Assembly (NCBI GenBank): GCA_038501625.1
Contig: JAZAYU010000263.1
Coordinates: 1 to 64,000 of the forward strand
Source of the DNA: Corbicula japonica
Lineage: Eukaryota > Mollusca > Bivalvia > Venerida > Cyrenidae
Reading direction: 5' to 3'
Length of the DNA stretch: 64,000 nucleotides
The position numbers and the translations under genes are program-made. Shown in pieces: positions 33,971 to 44,700 of this stretch (the stretch's first letter is position 1; each line of letters begins with the position of its first letter). The notes under the pieces were generated by a model. The model was not told the origin of the DNA, did not search any database, and was given only the letters and a program-made list of their open reading frames with translations.

Positions 33971-35027
33971 TGCTTTTTTCTAACTAATTTTGATAACAAA
34001 TACAAACTTTATTACTGACACTTTAAGAAAAGAATTTTTGTTAATTATTTGCATATGTTTAGCAGATACTAATTGTGTTTTTATACTCCTAATAAAAGAT
34101 TGCATTTTGTCAAGAACTCCCTTAATAAGACTCTGATGATAATTACAATTCAGGTCATTCGCCCCTGGTTAAAGAGCATTCAATGAAAAATATTTTATCA
34201 TTCATATATTCAGATTAGCTTGTCTTTATTTCATATTAACTTTCACATCTTCAAGCAGGTATCAAGTGTGCTTTTAATCCTAATCATTGAAAGAAATGGG
34301 ATTTGTATTGTTGATTATCATAATTGTACTCCACTTCTCACCTATTAGACAATGTTTATTGTAAACTCCAGAAAAAAGTCTTTTCACAAATTTTACGCAA
34401 CATAAACAAACTTCATCAAACTATTCCTTTAAATTCGTCACAATAGCAAGTTCTTGTAAACGGTTACCAGTAAAACATAATGCAGATCACTGCATCAGAT
34501 TTATCTTCGAATTGCTCAATCGATAGGGTGTACAACATTTTGTAAATAGGCTCTGTCGCCGTATGGGGTTACTTTTAGCTTGGGCATGTAATTAGTGATC
34601 GGTTGTTTTGATTGTTTGTTCTATTCAAGAAGGAAATCCGAATATGGCTCATAGTAAATTCAAATGTATCGGAAAAATTGTTTGCGTACTTTTTAAGATT
34701 TGTTTTCTATCTAGCTAGACAAAATTAAAAATTTTCAACAGCATTTCAAATTCAAAATAAATAAGACCCTATTTCACTGTTGTTTGTTTTTAACACACCT
34801 CTTCTTGTATTTTCATTTATATTCAGTTTTATCATAGCTTAAAACTTTTAACTCTTAAAGTGTTTAGAGTTTTCTATGTAATTAATATTTTAATTTCTTT
34901 AGACTGATATAATTGTTATTTTGGTATTAAAGTCTTATTTTATCATTCGTTTTTTTCAAATTATATTTTCTGAATTGATATTTTATAATTTCATATTTCT
35001 TTCATGCATCATTCATCTTATTATTTG
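33971..35027. other. No gene recognised
   Basis: AT-rich; 34010-34310 is the diverged duplicate of about 32797-33000. The tandem LTR element starts at 35028. Confidence 0.4.
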
Positions 35028-35056
35028 TGTCAAGAGCTACCGAGAGAACCTATGTC

Positions 35057-35062
35057 TTTATT
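35057..35062 (-). terminator. LTR poly(A) signal AATAAA
   Basis: AATAAA on the minus strand about 30 nt before the LTR end, where cleavage of the retrotransposon RNA would be expected. Same site in the other LTRs at 40658-40663 and 46263-46268. Confidence 0.5.
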
Positions 35063-35756
35063 GAAGACTGTTCAATCTTTTAGCTTTGAACAATATAAAA
35101 GGGTTTGTTAACAAGGTGGCGATGCCTTAGACTGTGGTTTATATACCAACTATATAGTAATTTTTCTCAAGCTACTTTGCTTATATGATTGAAATGAAAT
35201 GTTGAGCTATGTGATTTAAAATGATTTTTATTGAAAACTAATTAGAGTTGATCACAGACGTTTTGGTCTCAACAAGTTTCTTTATAAGCCACGACTTTCT
35301 ATGGACTATATCTATGAGCTATCTACTGAGCAGCTTCAACTCTGTGGACGTAAGCCACTACTTTTATGTTGGAACTATGAATTCCAGCTGTATGGAGTTC
35401 CAACTCCTATAAACTCTAGGAATCTTGACAACAGATTGTTCGATCTATGCTGCCTTCTCAGAGAAGCTGGGCTTCGTAAGAGACTACGGCAGCAGTCGAA
35501 GGAACCGTACACTGTATATCAGATTCAGCTATTTGTGTTACAACACTACTATTGTACTACGTACTAAGTAACCTCTCTGAGGAGCAAGCTCACACAGAGA
35601 ACGCGGAAACCTTTCGGTAGCACAAATATTGGCCTCGCTAACTACTTTAAGCCAGCCAGTTGGCCTCGCTATCTATCTTAAGCCAGCCAGTGTTGTATTT
35701 ACACAACGTCTTAGTTGCTGTTAAACAACTTCTTGTTCCAAAAGTTGAAACCGACC

Positions 35757-35764
35757 CCTTTATA
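35757..35764 (-). promoter_or_regulatory. LTR TATA box
   Basis: TATAAAGG on the minus strand, about 285 nt into the LTR in element orientation. Equivalents at 41358-41365 and 46963-46970; the last would drive element B. Confidence 0.5.
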
Positions 35765-36052
35765 TTTACCTTATATTTGACAACACAATGGTTACAAGCT
35801 TATAATACAATTTTACATAGGACCAAAACGTCTTCAAAACGTCTTAAAATCACAATTTCACTAAATGTTAAAACTTTCACAAAATGACATTATCTATGTC
35901 TAGCAAAATTGTCAGTGAATCAATCTGCGTGATTAAAACAATTTTACTCTAATCATTACAATTATTATACATGAATGTATGATTTCATATATATATATAT
36001 TAAATATACATATATAATAACACAGACAATTACAATCATTCCTGACAAATAG

Positions 36053-36062
36053 CCCCCTTCTT
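36053..36062 (-). other. Polypurine tract of element A
   Basis: AAGAAGGGGG on the minus strand, 5 nt upstream of the 3' LTR start; the plus-strand primer for reverse transcription. Confidence 0.75.
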
Positions 36063-36111
36063 AAGGAAACGATCTTTCGTTTTCAAGTTTCATGAATGAT
36101 TTTAAGGCTGA

Positions 36112-39100
36112 TTACTGTCTGCTTAAATAATCGGCAAGAAAGTTTTCTGAACCTTTGATTGCCTGAATTGTGAAATTGTAGTTTTGCAGAAATAATGCCC
36201 ATCTCATTATTCTGCTGTTCTCAATCTTACTTTTCTGTATGTAAGAAAGAGCATTGTGATCTGTCTGTATCACAAATTGTGTACCATATAGGTACTTCTG
36301 GAATTTTCGTATTCCAAATACTATTGCCAAACATTCTCGCTCTATCACGGAATAGTTTCTTTCACGTGAGAGCAACTTTTTGCTGGCAAATGCAGTTGGA
36401 AACAGGCCATCGTCATGGTGCTGTAACAGTGCAGCTCCTATTCCATTCTCCGAAGCATCACACTGAAGGATGAACTTTCTTTCAAAATCAGGCAGACGGA
36501 GAATCGGTGCCCGCGTTAATTGGTCCTTCAGTGACTTAAAGGCCTTGTCTTGTGCCATGCCCCAGTTCACTTTGTTTGGCTGACCTTTCTTTGTGAGATC
36601 AGTCAGCGGCGCGGCTGTCTCAGCAAATGATGGGATAAACCGCCTGTAGTAGCTGGCCAAGCCCAGAAATGCCCTAACTTGTCTCTTCGTGACTGGAACT
36701 TCAGCTTGACGAATTTTCTCCAGCTTTTCTTCTTCCATTTGAAGAATACCATTGCCAACCATGTGCCCGGTAAATCCAATATTGCTAAAGCCTATTAGAC
36801 ATTTAGAAGGCTTAACTGTTAGGCCGGCACTTCTAATTCTGGCAAACAGATCTCTCAACATGTCCAGGTGTTGCTCCCAAGATACTGTATGCCCCAGAAC
36901 ATCGTCGACATAGTTGTCTGTATTGTGGCAGCCAGCGAGCAATTTACGCATCATGCGATTAAATGTAGCTCCTGAGTTCATCATGCCAAAGGGCATTTTT
37001 CGGAATTGATAGGTTCCGGACTCCGTTGTAAATGCCGTATATTGACGACAGTCTTCAGCAACTGGAATTTGCCAGTAGCCTTTGGCTAAATCAACCTTTG
37101 TAAAATACTTGTCGGCCGTAAGCTTAGCCATTATGTCGTCAACATTGCCCATAGGTTCTGTGTCAAACTTGGTGACGGCATTTAACTTTCTAAAGTCAAT
37201 GCAAAATCTATTACTGCCGTCCTTCTTTCGCACCATCACTATGGGCGAGTTATACTCTGATGTGGCTGGTTCGATGATATTGGCTTCGAGCATAGCCTGT
37301 ACTTCTACTTCCACATCTTTCCTCTTGGCGTATGGTATTGGGTATTGCTTCACCCGTACAGGGGCTGTGCTTGTTAGCTCCACCCTATGTTCGGCCAAAG
37401 ATGTGCATCCAGGTTGTTCCGTGAATATGTCGCTAAACTCTTTCACAAGCTTTAATGTCTGGTCCCTTTGTTCAAGCGACAGCTCATTGCTTATTTGCAC
37501 ATCTTTGTATGTTTCCCCCGCTGTAACATTTGGTAGTTGCAGGAGGTTTTCGTCGTCCACAGCACCTAAATCGTCATCAATCTCTGGCTCAATTATAGCC
37601 ACAGTTGCGGAGACAACGTCCGTTCTTACTTCGTACCGTTTGAGAAGATTGATGTGATAGGTGGCTATCCTGTTTTCGACCTTCACTCTGTAGTCCATCT
37701 TATTGACTACCTCCACCACTTCATATGGACCTTTCCATTGAAGCATCATCTTGTTATTATTGGTTGGTAGAAGGACCAACACTTTGTCACCAACTTTCAA
37801 GCTTCTTGGTCTAGAAGATTTGTCATAGTGGTGCTTATAGCTCTGCTGTGATTCTTTTAGGCTTTCCCTTGCTACCTTGCAGGTTTCTTCTAAACGCTGC
37901 TTTAAATTTAACACAAACTCATATGTATTTCTAGCCTCAGGTGTTTCTTGCTCTGTCCATAATTCTTTAAGCGCTTGCATCGGGCCTCTAACAGTTCGGC
38001 CATACAGGAGTTCAAATGGTGAAAAACCCGTACTTGCTTGTGGAACTTCCCTGTATGCGAACAGCACAGCAGACAAATATCTATCCCAGTCTTTCGGCCT
38101 TTCTTGGCACATTTTCTTTAACATGGCTTTCAACACCCCATTCATTCTTTCACATAATCCGTTGCACTTTGGATTATAGGGTGTTGTGAATAGCTGTTTT
38201 ACTGAGACCAGTCTATTGACTTCTCGCATCATATCAGAGGTGAACTGGGAACCTCTGTCGCTTAACATCTCTGTTGGGAAGCCTACTCTGGAGAATATGT
38301 CGAGCAATGCCTCAGCAACTCGCTCTGTTTCTATCCTGGGTAGCGCTACTGCTTCAGGATATCTTGTTGCATAGTCAACCACAGTCAGTATATAACGATT
38401 TCCCCTATCGGATACTGGCGTGATTGGTCCAATGAGATCCACAGCCACTCTGTGAAACGGAACATCAATGATAGGCATCTGGCCTAATGGCACCTTGGTT
38501 ACCCTTCCCTTTGGAATGGTCTTCTGGCATATGTCGCATGATCGACAAAACCTAGTTACATCACTAGTAATGCCAGGCCAATAGAAGCTTGTCATGATCC
38601 TGTCTTCTGTCTTCTTTGCAGAAAGATGCCCTCCAACTATTGACTCATGGGCAAGCTCCATAACTCTTTTTCTAAATGAACTTGGGACTACAATCTGTAT
38701 AGTCTCAACTATATTTGAACTTCTCTTCTGTTCAAATATCCGATATAAGACACCTTTGCGGTCTTCATATCTATATTTATGACCACCTTTGGTCATCATC
38801 TCCTTGTTGTTCGACGCGTGTGACCATAATTTGTTCAACGACGTGTCTTCTTTTTGAGCATGTTTCAATGAATCACCATTGATCTCTGAGCTACAAGAGG
38901 GTGTTGGGACATTCAATGCGCTGATCGGTTGCTCAGCTTTCTTAGCCTGGGCTCTTGTCATGACTGCAGCAACTTTAGACTCCAGTATAGAGGTGTTTGT
39001 TTCCTGATGCTTAGTCCAGTTTGGGTCTGGTTTGTCAAGCACACCAGGTATATTGCCTAAAACAAGATCACATATGAGTGATTTTGGCACCATGACCTCT

Positions 39101-40557
39101 ATCTCTCCTTGGTAATATGGAGTGTTAATGCTTACTTTAGCAGTTGGAACAGTCTTAGCTTGGCCATCGATAGTTATCATAACTATTTGCTTTCCTGACA
39201 ACTGATCATCACGGACTAATTCCCTCCGGACTGCTGCTAGCTCACAGCCTGTGTCTCTAAGGACTCTCACCTCTCTGTCTCCGACATACCCTGTTCGTAT
39301 GTCTAAGTTACGCTCACCTTCTAGCATCTCTATGGTACATGCTCCAGTGATGACTGGCATGGACTCGCCATTTGCTAGCTTTAGTTGGCCGTTCTCTATA
39401 TTTTCGCTTATAGAAGCGCGCATGCATAATGCTGACACCTTTTTGTCATTTGCTCGGCCTTCATCATTTTTCACAGTCTTTTGATTTCCTTTTGACCCAT
39501 CGCGAAATCGGCAGTCTCGTGCAAGATGACCAACTTTGTTACAGTTGAAGCACGTTGGCCTAGAATTGTTTGCGCCAGACTTTTGTGTTGTCTCCTTATT
39601 CTGATCATTTGATTTGGCCGCCTTATTTGGCGTATGATTTGGCTTGGAACTTCTGTTGTGTGTAATTGACCCTCCATGGGCTTCTATATATTGCTCGGCG
39701 AGCCTGGTCACATCTTCGACCGATCTTGGCATTCTTTCTTTTATGAACAGAGCCAAGTCCTGAGAACAACTTTGAATGAATTGTTCTCTAATCAAAAGAT
39801 CTGACAGAGCTTTGTATGTATCATCTATCTCTGCCATCTCTGTCCATCTATTGAAATATCGCCTTAGCCTGGCGATGAACTGGAACACAGTTTCGCCCTG
39901 TAATGGCTTGCTATCTCTGAACTTCAGCCTGAACCCCTCTTCAGTCAGCTGATAGCGTCTCAACACAGCTTTCTTTAATGCTGTGTAATCGTTGGCCTCT
40001 TCTGGAGGCATGCTTGTATACACTTCCAAACCTTTGCCAGTTAATAGTGAGCTTAAACTCACAGCCCATGTGGATTCATCCCACTTCTGGCTCTTGGCAA
40101 AGCGTTCAAAACGTTCTATATAAGCGTCCATATCATCTTTAGACTCTTCAAATTTCGGCAGCTTAGGTCGCAAAGACTTGCTGTTCACAAACTCTGTTGT
40201 TGATACAGCCTTGTCACCTAACTCAGCCTTTAGACGGAGGAGCTCAATCTCTCTGTCTTTCATCTCAAGCTCGTATCGCCGTTGTTCATCAAGACGTCGT
40301 TCTTCGATTTCTTGCTGCTCCTTCTGAAGTAGCGCCTCTTCCTTGCGAATTTGGGCTTTGCGTTCTAGACGCTGCGCTTCGGCTTCTTGCTCATCCTTGC
40401 GAATTTGGGCTTCGCGTTCGAAGCGTTCCATCTCCCGACGCTGAGCACGCTCTTCTCTTTCATGGTACTCAGCCTCCTTCTTTTCAACGTATGTTGAAAG
40501 CTCTGAGCCTTTCAGCCCAAGCCTTTCGCCTAGCGTTATCCACTTTTCGTAGTCCAT
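36112..40557 (-). CDS. Gag-Pol polyprotein, element A (Ty3/Gypsy, integrase before RT)
   Basis: 1481 codons, uninterrupted. Capsid protein plus enzymes for reverse transcription and integration in cytoplasmic particles and nucleus. Domains in order: a charged Glu/Arg-rich coiled coil (about residues 30-115), capsid-like Gag (about 130-300), one zinc knuckle CFNCNKVGHLARDC (about 336-349), aspartic protease with DTG (about 435), integrase H2C2 zinc domain (about 637-677), DDE core with D706, D766 (SDRGSQF) and E803 (CERMNG), GPY/F-type tail with QWKGPYEVV (about 940), reverse transcriptase (about 1090-1250, catalytic YVDD at 1216), RNase H with CDAS (about 1368) and TDHNALSY (about 1434). Ty3/Gypsy proteins normally place integrase last; this order defines the Gmr1-like lineage. 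No env. The ATG lies about 70 nt from the 5' LTR. All catalytic motifs look intact. Confidence 0.95.
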   Translation of the reverse strand: MDYEKWITLGERLGLKGSELSTYVEKKEAEYHEREERAQRREMERFEREAQIRKDEQEAEAQRLERKAQIRKEEALLQKEQQEIEERRLDEQRRYELEMKDREIELLRLKAELGDKAVSTTEFVNSKSLRPKLPKFEESKDDMDAYIERFERFAKSQKWDESTWAVSLSSLLTGKGLEVYTSMPPEEANDYTALKKAVLRRYQLTEEGFRLKFRDSKPLQGETVFQFIARLRRYFNRWTEMAEIDDTYKALSDLLIREQFIQSCSQDLALFIKERMPRSVEDVTRLAEQYIEAHGGSITHNRSSKPNHTPNKAAKSNDQNKETTQKSGANNSRPTCFNCNKVGHLARDCRFRDGSKGNQKTVKNDEGRANDKKVSALCMRASISENIENGQLKLANGESMPVITGACTIEMLEGERNLDIRTGYVGDREVRVLRDTGCELAAVRRELVRDDQLSGKQIVMITIDGQAKTVPTAKVSINTPYYQGEIEVMVPKSLICDLVLGNIPGVLDKPDPNWTKHQETNTSILESKVAAVMTRAQAKKAEQPISALNVPTPSCSSEINGDSLKHAQKEDTSLNKLWSHASNNKEMMTKGGHKYRYEDRKGVLYRIFEQKRSSNIVETIQIVVPSSFRKRVMELAHESIVGGHLSAKKTEDRIMTSFYWPGITSDVTRFCRSCDICQKTIPKGRVTKVPLGQMPIIDVPFHRVAVDLIGPITPVSDRGNRYILTVVDYATRYPEAVALPRIETERVAEALLDIFSRVGFPTEMLSDRGSQFTSDMMREVNRLVSVKQLFTTPYNPKCNGLCERMNGVLKAMLKKMCQERPKDWDRYLSAVLFAYREVPQASTGFSPFELLYGRTVRGPMQALKELWTEQETPEARNTYEFVLNLKQRLEETCKVARESLKESQQSYKHHYDKSSRPRSLKVGDKVLVLLPTNNNKMMLQWKGPYEVVEVVNKMDYRVKVENRIATYHINLLKRYEVRTDVVSATVAIIEPEIDDDLGAVDDENLLQLPNVTAGETYKDVQISNELSLEQRDQTLKLVKEFSDIFTEQPGCTSLAEHRVELTSTAPVRVKQYPIPYAKRKDVEVEVQAMLEANIIEPATSEYNSPIVMVRKKDGSNRFCIDFRKLNAVTKFDTEPMGNVDDIMAKLTADKYFTKVDLAKGYWQIPVAEDCRQYTAFTTESGTYQFRKMPFGMMNSGATFNRMMRKLLAGCHNTDNYVDDVLGHTVSWEQHLDMLRDLFARIRSAGLTVKPSKCLIGFSNIGFTGHMVGNGILQMEEEKLEKIRQAEVPVTKRQVRAFLGLASYYRRFIPSFAETAAPLTDLTKKGQPNKVNWGMAQDKAFKSLKDQLTRAPILRLPDFERKFILQCDASENGIGAALLQHHDDGLFPTAFASKKLLSRERNYSVIERECLAIVFGIRKFQKYLYGTQFVIQTDHNALSYIQKSKIENSRIMRWALFLQNYNFTIQAIKGSENFLADYLSRQ

Positions 40558-40607
40558 ATTTGGCTATATAGTTGAGAAAGCACAGCTGATGATACCTTCT
40601 GTTAACT

Positions 40608-40625
40608 ATCCCGGACGAGCCCCCA
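40608..40625 (-). other. Primer-binding site (tRNA-Pro), element A
   Basis: TGGGGGCTCGTCCGGGAT on the minus strand, 3 nt after the middle LTR. It is the exact complement of the 3' end of eukaryotic tRNA-Pro including CCA. Confidence 0.9.
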
Positions 40626-40628
40626 ATT

Positions 40629-41649
40629 TGTCAAGAGCTACCGAGAGAACCTATGTCTTTATTGAAGACTGTTCAATCTTTTAGCTTTGAACAATATAAA
40701 AGGGTTTGTTAACAAGGTGGCGATGCCTTAGACTGTGGTTTATATACCAACTATATAGTAATTTTTCTCAAGCTACTTTGCTTATATGATTGAAATGAAA
40801 TGTTGAGCTATGTGATTTAAAATGATTTTTATTGAAAACTAATTAGAGTTGATCACAGACGTTTTGGTCTCAACAAGTTTCTTTATAAGCCACGACTTTC
40901 TATGGACTATATCTATGAGCTATCTACTGAGCAGCTTCAACTCTGTGGACGTAAGCCACTACTTTTATGTTGGAACTATGAATTCCAGCTGTATGGAGTT
41001 CCAACTCCTATAAACTCTAGGAATCTTGACAACAGATTGTTCGATCTATGCTGCCTTCTCAGAGAAGCTGGGCTTCGTAAGAGACTACGGCAGCAGTCGA
41101 AGGAACCGTACACTGTATATCAGATTCAGCTATTTGTGTTACAACACTACTATTGTACTACGTACTAAGTAACCTCTCTGAGGAGCAAGCTCACACAGAG
41201 AACGCGGAAACCTTTCGGTAGCACAAATATTGGCCTCGCTAACTACTTTAAGCCAGCCAGTTGGCCTCGCTATCTATCTTAAGCCAGCCAGTGTTGTATT
41301 TACACAACGTCTTAGTTGCTGTTAAACAACTTCTTGTTCCAAAAGTTGAAACCGACCCCTTTATATTTACCTTATATTTGACAACACAATGGTTACAAGC
41401 TATAATACAATTTTACATAGGACCAAAACGTCTTCAAAACGTCTTAAAATCACAATTTCACTAAATGTTAAAACTTTCACAAAATGACATTATCTATGTC
41501 TAGCAAAATTGTCAGTGAATCAATCTGCGTGATTAAAACAATTTTACTCTAATCATTACAATTATTATACATGAATGTATGATTTCATATATATATATAT
41601 ATTAAATATACATATATAATAACACAGACAATTACAATCATTCCTGACA
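40629..41649 (-). repeat. LTR 2 (shared: 5' LTR of A, 3' LTR of B)
   Basis: 1021 bp. Differs from LTR 1 by one T ('aagctataat' versus 'aagcttataat') and AT-run length. TATA 41358-41365, AATAAA 40658-40663 on the minus strand. Confidence 0.93.
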
Positions 41650-41654
41650 AATAG

Positions 41655-41664
41655 CCCCCTTCTT
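41655..41664 (-). other. Polypurine tract of element B
   Basis: AAGAAGGGGG on the minus strand next to LTR 2, identical to that of element A. Confidence 0.75.
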
Positions 41665-41713
41665 AAGGAAACGATCTTTCGTTTTCAAGTTTCATGAATG
41701 ATTTTAAGGCTGA

Positions 41714-44700
41714 TTACTGTCTGCTTAAATAATCGGCAAGAAAGTTTTCTGAACCTTTGATTGCCTGAATTGTGAAATTGTAGTTTTGCAGAAATAATGC
41801 CCATCTCATTATTCTGCTGTTCTCAATCTTACTTTTCTGTATGTAAGAAAGAGCATTGTGATCTGTCTGTATCACAAATTGTGTACCATATAGGTACTTC
41901 TGGAATTTTCGTATTCCAAATACTATTGCCAAACATTCTCGCTCTATCACGGAATAGTTTCTTTCACGTGAGAGCAACTTTTTGCTGGCAAATGCAGTTG
42001 GAAACAGGCCATCGTCATGGTGCTGTAACAGTGCAGCTCCTATTCCATTCTCCGAAGCATCACACTGAAGGATGAACTTTCTTTCAAAATCAGGCAGACG
42101 GAGAATCGGTGCCCGCGTTAATTGGTCCTTCAGTGACTTAAAGGCCTTGTCTTGTGCCATGCCCCAGTTCACTTTGTTTGGCTGACCTTTCTTTGTGAGA
42201 TCAGTCAGCGGCGCGGCTGTCTCAGCAAATGATGGGATAAACCGCCTGTAGTAGCTGGCCAAGCCCAGAAATGCCCTAACTTGTCTCTTCGTGACTGGAA
42301 CTTCAGCTTGACGAATTTTCTCCAGCTTTTCTTCTTCCATTTGAAGAATACCATTGCCAACCATGTGCCCGGTAAATCCAATATTGCTAAAGCCTATTAG
42401 ACATTTAGAAGGCTTAACTGTTAGGCCGGCACTTCTAATTCTGGCAAACAGATCTCTCAACATGTCCAGGTGTTGCTCCCAAGATACTGTATGCCCCAGA
42501 ACATCGTCGACATAGTTGTCTGTATTGTGGCAGCCAGCGAGCAATTTACGCATCATGCGATTAAATGTAGCTCCTGAGTTCATCATGCCAAAGGGCATTT
42601 TTCGGAATTGATAGGTTCCGGACTCCGTTGTAAATGCCGTATATTGACGACAGTCTTCAGCAACTGGAATTTGCCAGTAGCCTTTGGCTAAATCAACCTT
42701 TGTAAAATACTTGTCGGCCGTAAGCTTAGCCATTATGTCGTCAACATTGCCCATAGGTTCTGTGTCAAACTTGGTGACGGCATTTAACTTTCTAAAGTCA
42801 ATGCAAAATCTATTACTGCCGTCCTTCTTTCGCACCATCACTATGGGCGAGTTATACTCTGATGTGGCTGGTTCGATGATATTGGCTTCGAGCATAGCCT
42901 GTACTTCTACTTCCACATCTTTCCTCTTGGCGTATGGTATTGGGTATTGCTTCACCCGTACAGGGGCTGTGCTTGTTAGCTCCACCCTATGTTCGGCCAA
43001 AGATGTGCATCCAGGTTGTTCCGTGAATATGTCGCTAAACTCTTTCACAAGCTTTAATGTCTGGTCCCTTTGTTCAAGCGACAGCTCATTGCTTATTTGC
43101 ACATCTTTGTATGTTTCCCCCGCTGTAACATTTGGTAGTTGCAGGAGGTTTTCGTCGTCCACAGCACCTAAATCGTCATCAATCTCTGGCTCAATTATAG
43201 CCACAGTTGCGGAGACAACGTCCGTTCTTACTTCGTACCGTTTGAGAAGATTGATGTGATAGGTGGCTATCCTGTTTTCGACCTTCACTCTGTAGTCCAT
43301 CTTATTGACTACCTCCACCACTTCATATGGACCTTTCCATTGAAGCATCATCTTGTTATTATTGGTTGGTAGAAGGACCAACACTTTGTCACCCACTTTC
43401 AAGCTTCTTGGTCTAGAAGACTTGTCATAGTGGTGCTTATAGCTCTGCTGTGATTCTTTTAGGCTTTCCCTTGCTACCTTGCAGGTTTCTTCTAAACGCT
43501 GCTTTAAATTTAACACAAACTCATATGTATTTCTAGCCTCAGGTGTTTCTTGCTCTGTCCATAATTCTTTAAGCGCTTGCATCGGGCCTCTAACAGTTCG
43601 GCCATACAGGAGTTCAAATGGTGAAAAACCCGTACTTGCTTGTGGAACTTCCCTGTATGCGAACAGCACAGCAGACAAATATCTATCCCAGTCTTTCGGC
43701 CTTTCTTGGCACATTTTCTTTAACATGGCTTTCAAAACCCCATTCATTCTTTCACATAATCCGTTGCACTTTGGATTATAGGGTGTTGTGAATAGCTGTT
43801 TTACTGAGACCAGTCTATTGACTTCTCGCATCATATCAGAGGTGAACTGGGAACCTCTGTCGCTTAACATCTCTGTTGGGAAGCCTACTCTGGAGAATAT
43901 GTCGAGCAATGCCTCAGCAACTCGCTCTGTTTCTATCCTGGGTAGCGCTACTGCTTCAGGATATCTTGTTGCATAGTCAACCACAGTCAGTATATAACGA
44001 TTTCCCCTATCGGATACTGGCGTGATTGGTCCAATGAGATCCACAGCCACTCTGTGAAACGGAACATCAATGATAGGCATCTGGCCTAATGGCACCTTGG
44101 TTACCCTTCCCTTTGGAATGGTCTTCTGGCATATGTCGCATGATCGACAAAACCTAGTTACATCACTAGTAATGCCAGGCCAATAGAAGCTTGTCATGAT
44201 CCTGTCTTCTGTCTTCTTTGCAGAAAGATGCCCTCCAACTATTGACTCATGGGCAAGCTCCATAACTCTTTTTCTAAATGAACTTGGGACTACAATCTGT
44301 ATAGTCTCAACTATATTTGAACTTCTCTTCTGTTCAAATATCCGATATAAGACACCTTTGCGGTCTTCATATCTATATTTATGACCACCTTTGGTCATCA
44401 TCTCTTTGCTGATCAAGGCGTGTGACCATAGTTTGTTCAACGAAGTGTCTTCTTTTTGAGCACGTTTCAATGAATTAACATTGATCTCTGAGCTGCAAGA
44501 GGGTGTTGGGACATTCAATGCGCTGACCGGTTGCTCAGCTTTCTTAGCTTGGGCTCTTGTCATGACTGCAGCAACTTTTGTCTCCAGTATAGAGGCGTTG
44601 TTTGTTTCCTGATGCTTAGTCCAGGTTGGGTCGGGTTTGTCAAGCACACCAGGTATATTGCCTAAAACAAGATCACATATGAGTGATTTTGGCACCATGA

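Larger units (their letters stand above)
35028..36047 (-). repeat. LTR 1 (3' LTR of element A)
   Basis: 1020 bp, TG..CA ends. On the minus strand it holds a TATA box (TATAAAGG, 35757-35764) and a poly(A) signal (AATAAA, 35057-35062). An 88-codon ORF on the plus strand (35301-35567) is antisense to the element; present in all three LTRs simply because they are identical. Confidence 0.93.
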
